From: Clostridium pasteurianum DSM 525 = ATCC 6013
GTDB lineage: Bacteria; Bacillota; Clostridia; Clostridiales; Clostridiaceae
Length of the DNA: 64,000 nucleotides
Reading direction: 5' to 3'
Assembly (NCBI RefSeq): GCF_000807255.1
Contig: NZ_CP009268.1
Coordinates: forward strand, 3,998,384 to 4,062,383
Of this stretch, positions 28,180 to 37,725 are shown piece by piece; within the stretch, counting starts at the first letter, position 1, and every line of letters starts with the position of its first letter. Position numbers and translations under genes: made by a program. Under the pieces are notes generated by a model. That model was not told where the DNA came from, searched no databases, and saw nothing but the letters and a program-made list of their open reading frames with translations.

Positions 28180-28368
28180 ATGATTGTTACTAAAAAATAT
28201 ATAAATGACTTAAGAGAACATTCATTTTTAAATATATCGAAAGATATGGAAATTTTTATTCTTGAGAAGTTTGGCAAAGAGCCAGAAGCAGACGAAGAAG
28301 GATATGTTTATGAATATACAGAACAAGATATTTATGAACAGATAAGGAAAATACTTAGAGCTAAGTAA
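28180..28368 (+). CDS. Small accessory protein of the IS21 element, unknown
   Basis: This frame of 62 residues starts MIVTKKYINDLREHSFLNIS, with AAGGAG 6 bases before ATG 28180, and ends DIYEQIRKILRAK. It lies between istA and istB in the same direction. The product is charged and helical, with no membrane segment. I do not recognise it. The good SD and its place in the operon make it likely to be translated, perhaps as part of the transposition complex. Confidence 0.6.
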   Translation: MIVTKKYINDLREHSFLNISKDMEIFILEKFGKEPEADEEGYVYEYTEQDIYEQIRKILRAK

Positions 28369-28453
28369 GTACTTAATTTTAATCTACTACTTGAAAATAT
28401 CTTTTTTAACCATATATATTGTGTTTCAAAAAAACATTCAAGGGAGTGACTTT

Positions 28454-29224
28454 ATGGATGCTAAGAATTCATTTATTAGTGATATAAAAACATATGCTAA
28501 AATAATGAAGCTGGGAGTTATAAAAAGTGATATTGAACAGTCAATTGAAGATGCTAACACTAATAACCTTAGTTATGAGGAATTCCTATATGGACTTCTT
28601 CAAAAGGAATGTGATATAAGAAAGTATAATTTGACTCAAAGCAGAATTAGAACAGCCAGTTTCCCCTATAAAAAATATTTAGAAGATTTATCAATTGAAG
28701 ATTTACCAGCTGACGCTCAATTGAAGTTAAAGCACCTTAGCGGCTTAAAATTCATAAAGGACGGGCAGAACGTAATTCTTTCTGGAAACTGTGGAACAGG
28801 GAAAACACACATTGCTATCGCATTAGGAATAAAGGCATGTTTAGAAGGATATAAAGTATTATTTACAACTGTACCTCTTTTTATTACACAATTAAAAGAA
28901 TTAAAATCTACTAAAAGTTTAAGAGGATATCAAAATAAACTTTCTAAATATGATTTAGTTATATTAGATGAATTTGGATATATATCTTCTGACAAAGAGG
29001 GGGCGGAGCTCCTGTTTACTAATATCTCTTTAAGAGCAGGCCAAAAATCCACAATAATTACAACTAATCTTTCTTTTGACAGGTGGGGTGAAATATTTGG
29101 CGATCCTGTGATGACTGCTGCAATGACCGATAGGTTGACTCACAAATCTTACGTTGTTAACATGAATGGAAATTCTTATAGAATGAAAGAAACTAAGGCT
29201 TGGTTAGACACTCTTGAAAACTAA
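28454..29224 (+). CDS. istB: IS21-family helper ATPase IstB
   Basis: This 256-residue AAA+ protein has Walker A SGNCGTGKTHIAIALG, Walker B YDLVILDEFGYI and the sensor segment STIITTNLSFDRWGEIF, with AMTDRLTHKSYVVNMNGNSYR near the end, all canonical for IstB/DnaC-like helpers. ATG 28454 is preferred because AAGGGAGTGA precedes it. Full length, so the element has an intact pair. IstB assembles on target DNA and activates IstA. Confidence 0.93.
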   Translation: MDAKNSFISDIKTYAKIMKLGVIKSDIEQSIEDANTNNLSYEEFLYGLLQKECDIRKYNLTQSRIRTASFPYKKYLEDLSIEDLPADAQLKLKHLSGLKFIKDGQNVILSGNCGTGKTHIAIALGIKACLEGYKVLFTTVPLFITQLKELKSTKSLRGYQNKLSKYDLVILDEFGYISSDKEGAELLFTNISLRAGQKSTIITTNLSFDRWGEIFGDPVMTAAMTDRLTHKSYVVNMNGNSYRMKETKAWLDTLEN

Positions 29225-29272
29225 TTTCCATCTTTTGGTGGAAAGGATTTTAATTATATTTTGGACTGAAAA

Positions 29273-30594
29273 TTATGTATAAAATACACCTTGCTGTTCT
29301 ATCTTATGCATGGAAAGAATGGCCTTTATAACTATAGTAGTATTAGGACCAATACTCTTTGCCCATGAAATAAATCTTTCTGCATTCCAAGTAATATATT
29401 TTTTATGGTCTTCAGGTATGTGTTCTTCAACAGTACTATATTGGCCTTCTCGGCCGTGTAATTTGGGGTGGGAACAAATACGATGATTGTTATAAAAAAC
29501 TTCAATTATATTACGTGTAATTCGTGCATCTACTTTATGTTTAATATATTCATAAGGAACACTATAGTTCATTTTCTCCACATTTATATGGTAATTAAAT
29601 TGAACTGTGGCAATTTTCCATGTAGATAATTCATATTGAGTTTTTGGTAACGGAATAAGTGCTAATTTTTCTTCTTCAAGAAAAGTACTTAGCCTGCTTC
29701 CAGGCTTCTTTTGGAATGGCTTATTATTGAATTCATATAATTTTGAGCTTATAGCTTCATTCAATTCTCTAAGTGAAAAGAATTTTTGATGACGAAGTGC
29801 TACAATAATCCAAGTGGAGATAACACCTACAGTGCCTTCGGCATTAGGCTTATCTTTGGGTTTTCTAACACGAGCTAGAATTACTGCTGTTCCATAATGC
29901 TCAGCCATTTCATGATAAGTTTTATTTATAACAGGAGTATACCAAGATGTTCTTTACACACCTGTTTTCAAATTATCCGGAATAAGAATTCTTGTAACTC
30001 CACCAAAAAACTTATAGGCATTAATGTGGGCAGTAATCCAACATTCCTGATTTGGGGATGTAAAAGCCTCAACGTAAGCATATTGACTAGATGATAACAC
30101 GGCAACAAAAATGTAGGCATTGATAATATCACTAGTATTTCTATCAACAATAGGTGATGTTTGGCCTGCCCAATCAACTTCTAATTGCTCACCAGGTTTG
30201 CGGTTGATATGCATTGTAGCTTTTGTTACATTGGCATAATCGCGATAATATTTGCAAAATTGAGTATACATAAAAGGGACTTCATTGCTCAACCTGTATG
30301 CTTCGCAATACTCATTCCAGAGTAAGCTAAGGGTTACACCACTTTTAGCCATTTCCTTGTGGATATACTCACAGTCTGGAAGTCTTCTTGAAGAAGAGAG
30401 AATTCGTTGTGGAAAAAGTTTTTAATCAACTCATCATCTGACATATCTTGAGGTAATGGCCATCCAATTCCACAAGCTTCAGCACGTTTTAAAGTCCTTG
30501 ATACGGTGTTGCGAGAACACTCGCAACTTAATGCAATACTACGCTGACTAATACCTTGATTATACAATCGTAGTATTTCTCTATATCTGGTCAT
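29273..30594 (-). pseudogene. istA: istA of the older IS21 element, broken by a frameshift, a stop codon and an insertion
   Basis: The minus strand encodes an IstA N-terminus (MTRYREILRLYNQGISQRSI, 30594-30334), then in another frame WNEYCEAYRLSN...EVDWAGQ (30352-29954). The K-T-G-V stop R-T-S junction at about 29950 is an in-frame TAA, and the frame then resumes with MAEHYGTAVILARVRKPKDKPNAEGTVG. DDE residues are recognisable (VDWAG, IPDNLK, NAEGTV). The frame ends KIEQQG, where the newer IS21 element starts at 29288. No function expected. Confidence 0.88.
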
Positions 30595-30772
30595 AATAAT
30601 ATGACCTCCTTTGAATTTATTTACACTAAAAATAGCTTATAAACTCATTATTGACAAAAAATATGTAGGTGAATCACCCAGCGTTAAGGTGGCTCAAATT
30701 ATTCCGTGAAGGTGGCTCACTTTCAACATATCAAGTGCTCTAACAGAGCATATTATTCACTATTTTGTCAAA

Positions 30773-30798
30773 TTCCACACAATTACCATTGTGTGGAA
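30773..30798 (-). terminator. Terminator at the end of the bacteriocin/Yip1 transcription unit
   Basis: TTCCACACAAT (30773-30783) pairs perfectly with ATTGTGTGGAA (30788-30798). On the minus strand the stem is followed by TTTGAC. It lies 42 bases after the Yip1-type gene. Confidence 0.75.
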
Positions 30799-30839
30799 CT
30801 CATAATCTTCAATTTTAATAATTTTATAATAATCTCTTA

Positions 30840-31517
30840 TTATTTTTTTAACATTAAAGGAACTACTACTATACATATTAATATCAAAGCTAAAATAATT
30901 ACTATTATTGCACTTTTCTTTTTAGATATCTTTGCTACTGTAGAAATTCCTATAGCCATTAATACCCATTGCCATATAGTGAATATATCATATGATTTTA
31001 ATATTGTATTAATATAATTAGGATTAGTTTGTGCTGAAATATTCATCGGTTTTTTACTTATAAGCATATATAAAATTTTTATTATTAAACCTATAACTGT
31101 AGCCATATAAGCAGTAGTATAAATTGATACTACCTGTCCATATTTAATTTTGCCTTTTGCTGCTTTTATGAATAACATATATACAAAAGAAGCTATAAAT
31201 ATTGTTATTAGAGCAATTATTATAGTTGTTATTATTATTACTGGTATAGAAGAGATAACACTAGTGGTACTCTTTACTATACTAGCTTGATCAGAACTCA
31301 TATTTTTAGTTAAATCATCATAGTATTTTTGTAAATACGGTTTAGCCATAATGCTCTGTACTGCCCCATACATAGCAGTTATTATAAGTATTATTAAGAG
31401 TTTAAGTGCATAAAATCGTTTTTTATTATATTGAGCAAAAATTTGGATTGGATGGATAAAAAAATTCTTTAATTTTTCAGTAAACGTTATATTTTCAATA
31501 TTATTTGTATCTTCCAT
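30840..31517 (-). CDS. Yip1-domain integral membrane protein
   Basis: This protein of about 225 residues begins MEDTNNIENITFTEKLKNFF and has the Yip1-like start IHPIQIFAQYNKKRFYALKLL. Five hydrophobic segments follow, with the central IKYGQVVSIYTTAYMATVIGLI stretch. I use ATG 31517 rather than 31544 because AGGAGG lies 9 bases before it. Bacterial Yip1 proteins are poorly understood membrane proteins often beside ABC exporters. It is the last gene of the run that starts with the bacteriocin gene; a role in self-protection is possible but unproven. Confidence 0.75.
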   Translation of the reverse strand: MEDTNNIENITFTEKLKNFFIHPIQIFAQYNKKRFYALKLLIILIITAMYGAVQSIMAKPYLQKYYDDLTKNMSSDQASIVKSTTSVISSIPVIIITTIIIALITIFIASFVYMLFIKAAKGKIKYGQVVSIYTTAYMATVIGLIIKILYMLISKKPMNISAQTNPNYINTILKSYDIFTIWQWVLMAIGISTVAKISKKKSAIIVIILALILICIVVVPLMLKK

Positions 31518-31548
31518 AGAAAATAACCTCCTTAAAATTATCATATAT

Positions 31549-31926
31549 TTAATGTATAGTACTATTGTTATTAATCATTCTTTGTTTTACCATATAAATT
31601 ATTTCATCATTTGAAAATCTTAAATTTATAATATTATTAATAAAAATTTCAGTAATTTTCTCCAAACTATCAAGTTTTAATTTATTTATTATATAATTAT
31701 TTGATGTTACAAAATATCCTAATCCTTTTCTTTCTACATAAATAATTTCATCTAATTTAAGTTCATAATAAGCTCTAGAAACAGTATTTATATTGACTCT
31801 TAATTCATTGGCCAATTTTCGTATAGACGGAAGCTTTTCGCCTGATTTAAGTTTCCCATTTATTATATTTGATTTTATGTATTCACTAATTTGAATATAA
31901 ATTGGTATACTTTTATCAAAAATCAT
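31549..31926 (-). CDS. GntR-family regulator, YtrA subfamily
   Basis: This protein of about 125 residues consists of one winged helix (SIPIYIQISEYIKSNIINGKLKSGEKLPSIRKLANELRVNINTVSRAYYELK) and a short tail without a ligand domain. ATG 31926 is preferred over GTG 31938 because the AAGGTG site precedes it. It lies 29 bases after the permease of the MacB-like transporter and 31 bases before the Yip1-type gene. It resembles the regulator at 24175 and probably controls the ABC/bacteriocin genes next to it. Confidence 0.88.
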   Translation of the reverse strand: MIFDKSIPIYIQISEYIKSNIINGKLKSGEKLPSIRKLANELRVNINTVSRAYYELKLDEIIYVERKGLGYFVTSNNYIINKLKLDSLEKITEIFINNIINLRFSNDEIIYMVKQRMINNNSTIH

Positions 31927-31955
31927 AAACGACAACACCTTTTTCTCCTAATATT

Positions 31956-33143
31956 TTATTTATATATAGCTTTAATTGGATTTAAGTTTGCTGCTTTATA
32001 CGCTGGAATAATTCCAAAAATTATTCCTACAGTAATAGATGTAATTGAAGATCCTAGTAATGTTCCTATTGTTAAAACAGGTTTAAATGGTAAAAATAAT
32101 CCTATAATTACAGATATACCATAACCTATACTAATTCCAAGAATTCCACCAAGTACAGTAATAAAAATAGATTCAATTAAAAATTGTAATAATATAGTCT
32201 TGGGTTTTGCACCTATGGCACGTCTAATTCCTATTTCTCTGCGTCTTTCTGTAACAGATACATACATTATGTTCATTACTCCAATTCCGCCAACAAATAA
32301 TGAAATTCCTGATACAATGGCAATGAATAGAGTTAATCCACCTATAATTTTTTCTATAGATTTTGTTATTGCTTGAGGATCAGCCTGAACATATTTTCCT
32401 TTTAAATCTGGATGAAGAATTTTTAATTCCTTTTGTATAGATTTAAATACAGAATTTGTATCATATCCTTGCTTAACCTTGATATCTATTGAAGAAATTG
32501 ATGTATCATTTTCAAAAAGTGTCTTTGCAAAAGGAGGAATATAATCATAAGATGTAATAAGTCCAGTAGCATCTTTTTTTTGAATACCAATAACTTGAAA
32601 AAATTCACCTTTTATATTAATGCCCTTACCAATTGTTTGTTTTAAATCTGTTCCAAATAAAGAATTTGCATGATCTTCAGTAAGAATAATAACATAGTTC
32701 TTAAAGCTATCATCTTCCTGTGTAATTCTCCTTCCATAAATTAAATTTAAATTTTGTTTATCATATGTATTCATCGTTAATGATGTTTGTTTATCAAAAA
32801 ATTGTGCATTTTCATTAATACCTAAAAGATTTGCTAATCCTCCAGTACTCTCACTAATTTTTTCTACTCCATCAATATTTTGCAAATCATTAAAATCACT
32901 ATGTTGAAATGGTGTTGTCATGGATACAGAGTTTAAATCTTCTGGTTCAAAATTAATGGTAATTGTATTGACACTTACATTCTGTGTAGATTGATTTACT
33001 TGTGCTTTTAATCCAGCACCAATAGAAAGAATAGTAACTACAGAACTTATTCCAATTATTATTCCAATCATAGTTAAGAAAACTCTAAATTTATGAGCAC
33101 GTAAACTTAAGAAGGCGCTATATATAAGTTCAAATAAATTCAT
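31956..33143 (-). CDS. MacB-like ABC transporter permease (FtsX-type)
   Basis: This 395-residue protein has one N-terminal membrane helix (about 15-45, KFRVFLTMIGIIIGISSVVTILSIGAG), a large extracytoplasmic MacB-PCD domain (about 45-260) and three C-terminal helices. The FtsX motif NIMYVSVTERRREIGIRRAIGAKPKTILLQFL is complete. It works with the ATPase and membrane-fusion protein upstream. In AS-48-type circular bacteriocin loci a comparable transporter (as-48EFGH) gives extra immunity by export. The ATG overlaps the ATPase stop by 4 bases. Confidence 0.9.
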   Translation of the reverse strand: MNLFELIYSAFLSLRAHKFRVFLTMIGIIIGISSVVTILSIGAGLKAQVNQSTQNVSVNTITINFEPEDLNSVSMTTPFQHSDFNDLQNIDGVEKISESTGGLANLLGINENAQFFDKQTSLTMNTYDKQNLNLIYGRRITQEDDSFKNYVIILTEDHANSLFGTDLKQTIGKGINIKGEFFQVIGIQKKDATGLITSYDYIPPFAKTLFENDTSISSIDIKVKQGYDTNSVFKSIQKELKILHPDLKGKYVQADPQAITKSIEKIIGGLTLFIAIVSGISLFVGGIGVMNIMYVSVTERRREIGIRRAIGAKPKTILLQFLIESIFITVLGGILGISIGYGISVIIGLFLPFKPVLTIGTLLGSSITSITVGIIFGIIPAYKAANLNPIKAIYK

Positions 33144-33826
33144 ATTTCATCCTCCTTACAAAATGCTCCATCTTTTAAATAAACACAACGTGTTGCATAT
33201 TTCCTAAGGTCTTCATCATGAGTAACCATAATAATTGTTTTATTTTGTTTGTTTAAATCAACTAATAAATCAATTATTTGAAGACCCGTTTTCCAATCAA
33301 GGGCACCAGTAGGCTCATCAGCAAGGATAAGATCAGATTGAGTAACAAGAGCTCTGGCAATAGAAATACGCTGCTGCTGCCCTCCTGATAACTCATTAGG
33401 ATAATTTTTGAATTTTTCTTCTAATCCAACATCTTTAAGGCTTTTCTTAATCATTTCAATTCTTTTACTACGGGTATATCCTCCATGATATAATAAGGGT
33501 AGCTCTATATTCTGAGCTATTGTCAATGACTCAATTAAGTGAAATTGTTGAAATATAAATCCGATATGATTATTTCTAAAAACAGATCTATCAACTTCTT
33601 TTAGTTTAGTTACATCCTGTCCTTTAAAGTCATAACTTCCTTCATTAAATTCATCAAGTAAACCTATAGTATTTAAAAGCGTTGTTTTTCCACTACCAGA
33701 TTTACCCATTATGATAACAAATGAGCCTTGCTCCACACTAAAATCAAGTTTATTCAAAACATCATAATGATCTTTGCCTTGTTTATACCATTTTGATAGT
33801 CCCTTAATTTTCAGTAGTTGTTGCAT
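33140..33826 (-). CDS. MacB/LolD-type ABC transporter ATPase
   Basis: This 228-residue protein has Walker A GKSGSGKTT, Q-loop QFHLIESL, signature LSGGQQQRISIARAL and Walker B LILADEPTGALD, all canonical for the MacB/LolD clade. It overlaps the MFP gene by 23 bases and the permease by 4, so the three are translationally coupled. It energises the tripartite-like exporter in the bacteriocin cluster. Confidence 0.93.
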   Translation of the reverse strand: MQQLLKIKGLSKWYKQGKDHYDVLNKLDFSVEQGSFVIIMGKSGSGKTTLLNTIGLLDEFNEGSYDFKGQDVTKLKEVDRSVFRNNHIGFIFQQFHLIESLTIAQNIELPLLYHGGYTRSKRIEMIKKSLKDVGLEEKFKNYPNELSGGQQQRISIARALVTQSDLILADEPTGALDWKTGLQIIDLLVDLNKQNKTIIMVTHDEDLRKYATRCVYLKDGAFCKEDEI

Positions 33827-34954
33827 TAATTGTAGCTCCTTCCTTCATTGATGATGTTGGCTTACTAATAATCTTATCTCCAAAGTTTACCCCACTTTTT
33901 ACTTGCATATATGTATCATTCAACTTTTCAGTAGTAACTTCAACTTTTTTCAACTTGCTATTATTAACAACCCATACGTAATTTTTACTATTTTCATTTA
34001 AAACTGATGAAATTGGTATTTTAGGCAATTGATTTTCAGCAGTAGTAGTTCCTTGAACATGAAAACCAGGATGAAAACCATATTGTTTATCAATATCTAT
34101 ATATACAGGATAATAAGACACATTCGCTGATGAAATGCTTGATGATTGTGTTGCAGACGCTGTACTTGTACTTCCTTGTGTTATAGATGCTTGTATAGAT
34201 TCAGTCCCAATTGAACGAATAGTACCGTTAATATCTTGAGTTGTTCCATACACAGTAATTTTAACTGTTTGACCTGTTTTTAACTTTAATACATCTTTCT
34301 CACTAACATTGGAAACTACCTGCATTTTAGGATCAGTTAAAGTTAAAATAGACTTATTTGTATCTGTATTAGTAATTGCAGTTAAAGAAATATTGCCATC
34401 AAAAGGTGCAGTAATTGTAGTATAACGATTATTCTTAATACTATCTAACTGTTTTTTTATGCTTGCCTGTTGCTGATTATTTTGATCAAGTTGTGATTGT
34501 AAAGAAGATTTTGTGGTATTAGTTGTAGTTGTAGTATTAACAGAACTATCTATTTGTGCTTGCTGTACCTGTTGTTGTGCCTTAGAGATATCGGTTAATT
34601 GTTGCTGAATTTGCTTATATGTAGATCGAAGATTTTTTAATTGATCCGATAAATTATCATATTGCTGAATTACCGTATCATTTTTATATGTAAATAATGC
34701 CTGTCCTTTTTTTACTTGTTGTTTATCTGTAACATTTATTGTATCGATAGTCCCTTTAGTTGTATCTTGCATAAAATTTTGTTGCTGTACATACTGTATT
34801 TCTCCATCTAAATATACATTTTGAGGTGATGAAATAGTATATACATTAGCTTGCATATCATTTTTTTTTCACTTTCTTTTTGGAAAGTAGTACACCCAAC
34901 AAAAATTAACAAAATTACAATACTAGTACCAATACTTTGAAATATTTTATTCAT
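33804..34954 (-). pseudogene. Membrane-fusion (HlyD/MacA-like) lipoprotein of the bacteriocin cluster, frameshifted at a 9-A tract
   Basis: The 350-residue frame from 34856 (MQANVYTISSPQNVYLDGE) has a biotinyl-lipoyl-like segment, a Gln-rich coiled coil (about 60-120), and a barrel domain with VKITVYGTTQDINGTI. Upstream, in another frame from ATG 34954 with a good GGAGG, is a lipoprotein signal MNKIFQSIGTSIVILLIFVGC. The two join in frame if the A run complementary to 34861-34869 had 10 instead of 9 residues. Without the signal the protein would stay in the cytoplasm. It is either a real loss, a slippage switch or a sequencing error. Confidence 0.8.
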
Positions 34955-34980
34955 GTATTCCTCCAATATATATTATTTTC

Positions 34981-35145
34981 TTATTTATTTTTTAATACAA
35001 TTTTAACAATGATCATAATTATTATCCCTATTATTATAGATATTAGCAATGATTTAACTATATTAATATGAGTTTTAGTTATAAGTTGTACAAATATTAC
35101 AGCAGTTATTATTGGTGCTATTGATTCTAAAATTTTATTTTTCAT
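34981..35145 (-). CDS. Small cationic hydrophobic protein, candidate bacteriocin immunity protein
   Basis: This 54-residue frame begins MKNKILESIAPIITAVIFVQL, has two membrane segments joined by a Lys/His loop (TKTHINIVKS), and ends IVKIVLKNK. Its ATG lies inside the end of the ATPase gene (11-base overlap), so it is probably translationally coupled. Size, charge and position right after the ATPase match the immunity proteins of circular bacteriocin loci (CirE, As-48D1 and CclI types). I infer the role from these features; sequence similarity was not tested. Confidence 0.7.
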   Translation of the reverse strand: MKNKILESIAPIITAVIFVQLITKTHINIVKSLLISIIIGIIIMIIVKIVLKNK

Positions 35146-35818
35146 ATATTCTACCATCCTTCATTAAATTTAATATATAATTTTCAATTTCTTCTGAACT
35201 TTTAAAATTATTGGTAACATTTATTATGCCATTTTGTGTCAAATATAATATTTCGTCACTTAATTTAAATGCTATATTTGAAATATGAGTAGAAAAAATT
35301 ATTATACTATCTTTAATATTATGAAATATTTGGCTTATATTTTCTATTGTAATTATATCAATATCTACTAACGGTTCATCTAATATTAAAACTTTTGGTT
35401 TTGATATTAAAATGATTATTATTAGTAACTTATATTTCATTCCTTTTGAATAGGTATTTATAATATTATCCTTAAAATCTTCTATTTCAAATTTTTTAAA
35501 TAAGCTATCTATTTCACAATCATCTATTTTAATATCTTTAAATTCAAGAGTTGTAATAACGAATTCTTTTCCAGTTAAAAGTTCAAAGGGTATAGGATTT
35601 TCTCCTATATACATGATTTCATCTTTTAAATCTCCATAATCAATATATCCATTATCTGCTTTATTAAATCCTGATATTATATCTAATAAGGTAGTTTTAC
35701 CTATACCATTTTTACCAAATATACTATATATTTTCCCTAATGTAAATTTATAATTTATATTTTTAAAAAGAAGATTCTCATACTTTTTACTTAAATTTAT
35801 TAATTCCAAGTTAATCAT
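35135..35818 (-). CDS. ABC transporter ATPase of the circular bacteriocin cluster
   Basis: This 227-residue ATPase has Walker A FGKNGIGKTT, an ABC signature in the variant form NTYSKGMKYKLL, and Walker B KVLILDEPLVDID, followed by the switch His in FSTHISN. It is rich in Ile, Asn and Lys like its neighbours. It lies directly after the SpoIIM-type gene (7 bases). In known clusters this ATPase (CirD, As-48D type) works with the large membrane proteins in secretion, and possibly circularisation, of the peptide. Confidence 0.88.
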   Translation of the reverse strand: MINLELINLSKKYENLLFKNINYKFTLGKIYSIFGKNGIGKTTLLDIISGFNKADNGYIDYGDLKDEIMYIGENPIPFELLTGKEFVITTLEFKDIKIDDCEIDSLFKKFEIEDFKDNIINTYSKGMKYKLLIIIILISKPKVLILDEPLVDIDIITIENISQIFHNIKDSIIIFSTHISNIAFKLSDEILYLTQNGIINVTNNFKSSEEIENYILNLMKDGRIYEK

Positions 35819-35825
35819 TCCTTTA

Positions 35826-36326
35826 TCATTTTAATTTCCATTTAAAAAAAAAGATTACAAAAGATTCTATAAGTGCTGAAATGAATATTAAAATAGTTCC
35901 TAAAAAAAACAAATATTTTTTATTTTTTATTTGTATATTCTTAATATTTATTCCGATATATGTCGCAATGGATAATCCTAATATTTCAGTCATTCCATGA
36001 GGTATCGTTCTTATAATACATGATACAACTCCATAGTGCTCCATAAATATCAATGCAATACCAGAATACATAATAGAATTATAATAAAATAATATATATG
36101 GTAATTTATTATTTATTAATCCTACTAAAATAATAGCTACATATACTAAGAAGTTATTTATTAATATTTTAGTAAAATTTGACATAGCTATATTATCGAT
36201 AATATCTTTTGAAAATTTATTATTTATGTCTATAAAAAGTACAAATATAGTAGTAAATACTGGCAAAATCCAAAAAGATAAATCGATAATAAAAATTTTT
36301 TTTATTTGTTTATTTTCCAATTTCAT
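35826..36326 (-). CDS. SpoIIM/DUF95-family membrane protein of the circular bacteriocin cluster
   Basis: This 166-residue protein has four or five membrane segments. It contains the family landmarks NNFLVYVAIILVGLINNK followed by YNSIMYSG, and IRTIPHGMTEILGLSIATYIGI (the LLPHGIFEIPA-type motif of SpoIIM). DUF95 proteins are a constant part of circular bacteriocin loci (AS-48C, CirC and CclB types), where they are needed for maturation or secretion. This is not the sporulation SpoIIM: there is no sporulation context. It is the strongest marker of the cluster type. Confidence 0.85.
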   Translation of the reverse strand: MKLENKQIKKIFIIDLSFWILPVFTTIFVLFIDINNKFSKDIIDNIAMSNFTKILINNFLVYVAIILVGLINNKLPYILFYYNSIMYSGIALIFMEHYGVVSCIIRTIPHGMTEILGLSIATYIGINIKNIQIKNKKYLFFLGTILIFISALIESFVIFFFKWKLK

Positions 36327-36334
36327 ATATACCT

Positions 36335-37693
36335 CTAAATAAAAAATAATATTAAGAATTGTATTATATATAACCCTCCAGAAATTTTAGATATAATATC
36401 ATCTTTATCTCTATTTGAATATTTAAGCTTTAATCCCCTATGATATATTAAAGAATTAATTAAAATATTTAATAAGAATAACATAATACCTATAAAAATA
36501 TATAATAAGGATTGCAAAGAAAATTTATTTATAAAAATCAAACAAATAATGCAATGTATAATTTCTATAGGTAATAATTTTTTAGTAATATGTAAAATAA
36601 CATTATTATTGGATTTAAATAGCTTTATATAATTTAGAAATTTATCTGTTAATAAATATCTTTGATTATAGTGACTAAATAAAAAACATGTACATAAGGA
36701 AATTAATAATGTTTTTTTTAATAATGTAATATTCAATATATTAATACATATCATAATTATTATCATTAAATTATATTTTGGTAAAATTTCTTTTTTAAAA
36801 AAATCAATTATGATTAGTTTTTTATAATTTATTAATTTTCTTAATGTTTTATTATTTAAATTATATATTTTATAATTATTAGACTTGCTAAATTCTTTAG
36901 CATCCTTAAAATTACCTAATATATCAAAATAATAAATAATTATATTTATTATTAAAAAAATTATATTAAAATAAAAAGAATTATAATTTGACATATATAA
37001 ATAATATTTTAAATATAAATTATTAAAATTATTGAAATTTATATTTTTTATATCTAAACCTAATATAGCTTTCTCTATTTTTATTAATATAAAAATAGTT
37101 ATAAGAAAAAATATTATTACAATATTTTTTATATTATTTTTTTTATTTGGTAATATAAAACTCATGTATATTAATTTTATTCTATTTATAGTTATATAAG
37201 TAATTAAACTAAAAAAATTAAATGCAAAAAATATATCGACATAATTCTTTTCTTTAATAAGTCTATGTTTTAAAACTAAATATGTAATTAATATAAAAAA
37301 CAATGCTAACATTATGTTTATCGTACTATAAATAATAAGTTTATTAATATTTTTTTTTCTTTGATTATTATTGTATATACCACTTGTTAAAAATAATATC
37401 AATTTGTATTTAAAATCATATGCTATAACATTACTTTTATATATAAATGTTAAAAAAAATACATATGAAATTATTATTACTGGATAAAAATAATTCAATA
37501 AATTTTTATCTAATATAAAAAACAAAAACATGAATATTGCAGTTCCTAAAAAAGTCAAAATAATAATTGAAATTTTAAATATATCAAATATTTTTTTATT
37601 AATAATAGGTATTTCTTTTAATAATTTAAAATATATTTCTCTATATTCTAGTATTTTTCTGTATTCTAGTATCTTTTTATATTCTTTTACCAC
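36335..37693 (-). CDS. Large multi-spanning membrane protein of the circular bacteriocin cluster
   Basis: This 452-residue protein has about eleven hydrophobic segments separated by short Lys/Asn-rich loops and is very rich in Ile, Asn, Phe and Tyr. It begins MVKEYKKILEYRKILEYREIYF, containing an ILEYR repeat. I recognise no catalytic motif. Proteins of this size and topology (CirB, As-48B types) always sit next to the structural gene in circular bacteriocin loci and are proposed to take part in leader removal, circularisation or export. The call rests on context and topology. Confidence 0.75.
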   Translation of the reverse strand: MVKEYKKILEYRKILEYREIYFKLLKEIPIINKKIFDIFKISIIILTFLGTAIFMFLFFILDKNLLNYFYPVIIISYVFFLTFIYKSNVIAYDFKYKLILFLTSGIYNNNQRKKNINKLIIYSTINIMLALFFILITYLVLKHRLIKEKNYVDIFFAFNFFSLITYITINRIKLIYMSFILPNKKNNIKNIVIIFFLITIFILIKIEKAILGLDIKNINFNNFNNLYLKYYLYMSNYNSFYFNIIFLIINIIIYYFDILGNFKDAKEFSKSNNYKIYNLNNKTLRKLINYKKLIIIDFFKKEILPKYNLMIIIMICINILNITLLKKTLLISLCTCFLFSHYNQRYLLTDKFLNYIKLFKSNNNVILHITKKLLPIEIIHCIICLIFINKFSLQSLLYIFIGIMLFLLNILINSLIYHRGLKLKYSNRDKDDIISKISGGLYIIQFLILFFI

Positions 37694-37725
37694 TAGAAAA
37701 ACTCCTTTTTTAATTTATTTATATT

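Larger units (their letters stand above)
26421..29288 (+). mobile_element. Complete IS21-family insertion sequence (2868 bp)
   Basis: The ends are imperfect inverted repeats starting TGTATTGTATA at 26421 and, reading from the right end, TGTATTTTATA at 29288. Similarity continues for about 35 bases (for example GTCCACT against TTCCACC). It carries istA, a small frame and istB in order. No direct target duplication is seen: left flank AAAAGGA, right flank CCTTGCT. The flanks also belong to two different older elements (IS200-type left, IS21-type right). This implies a deletion next to the insertion. Confidence 0.8.
25613..30728 (-). mobile_element. Remnant of an IS21-family element, interrupted by two other elements
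   Basis: The 5' end is seen at 30728. On the minus strand it begins TGTTGAAAGTGAGCCACC and has two copies of the GGTGGCTCA-type repeat (686-696 and 709-719 past 30000), the usual repeated terminal pattern of IS21 elements. istA (30594 to about 29289) is broken, and istB (26086-25613) lacks its 3' part. The other end of the element is missing near tRNA-Pro. Between its two gene pieces sit an IS200/IS605 fragment and a full IS21-type element. The element is therefore older than both. Confidence 0.8.

Noticed and set aside
35826-36326. Sporulation gene spoIIM
   Set aside because: The family is right, but the gene is embedded in the bacteriocin cluster, is much more AT-rich than the core and has no sporulation partner genes nearby.
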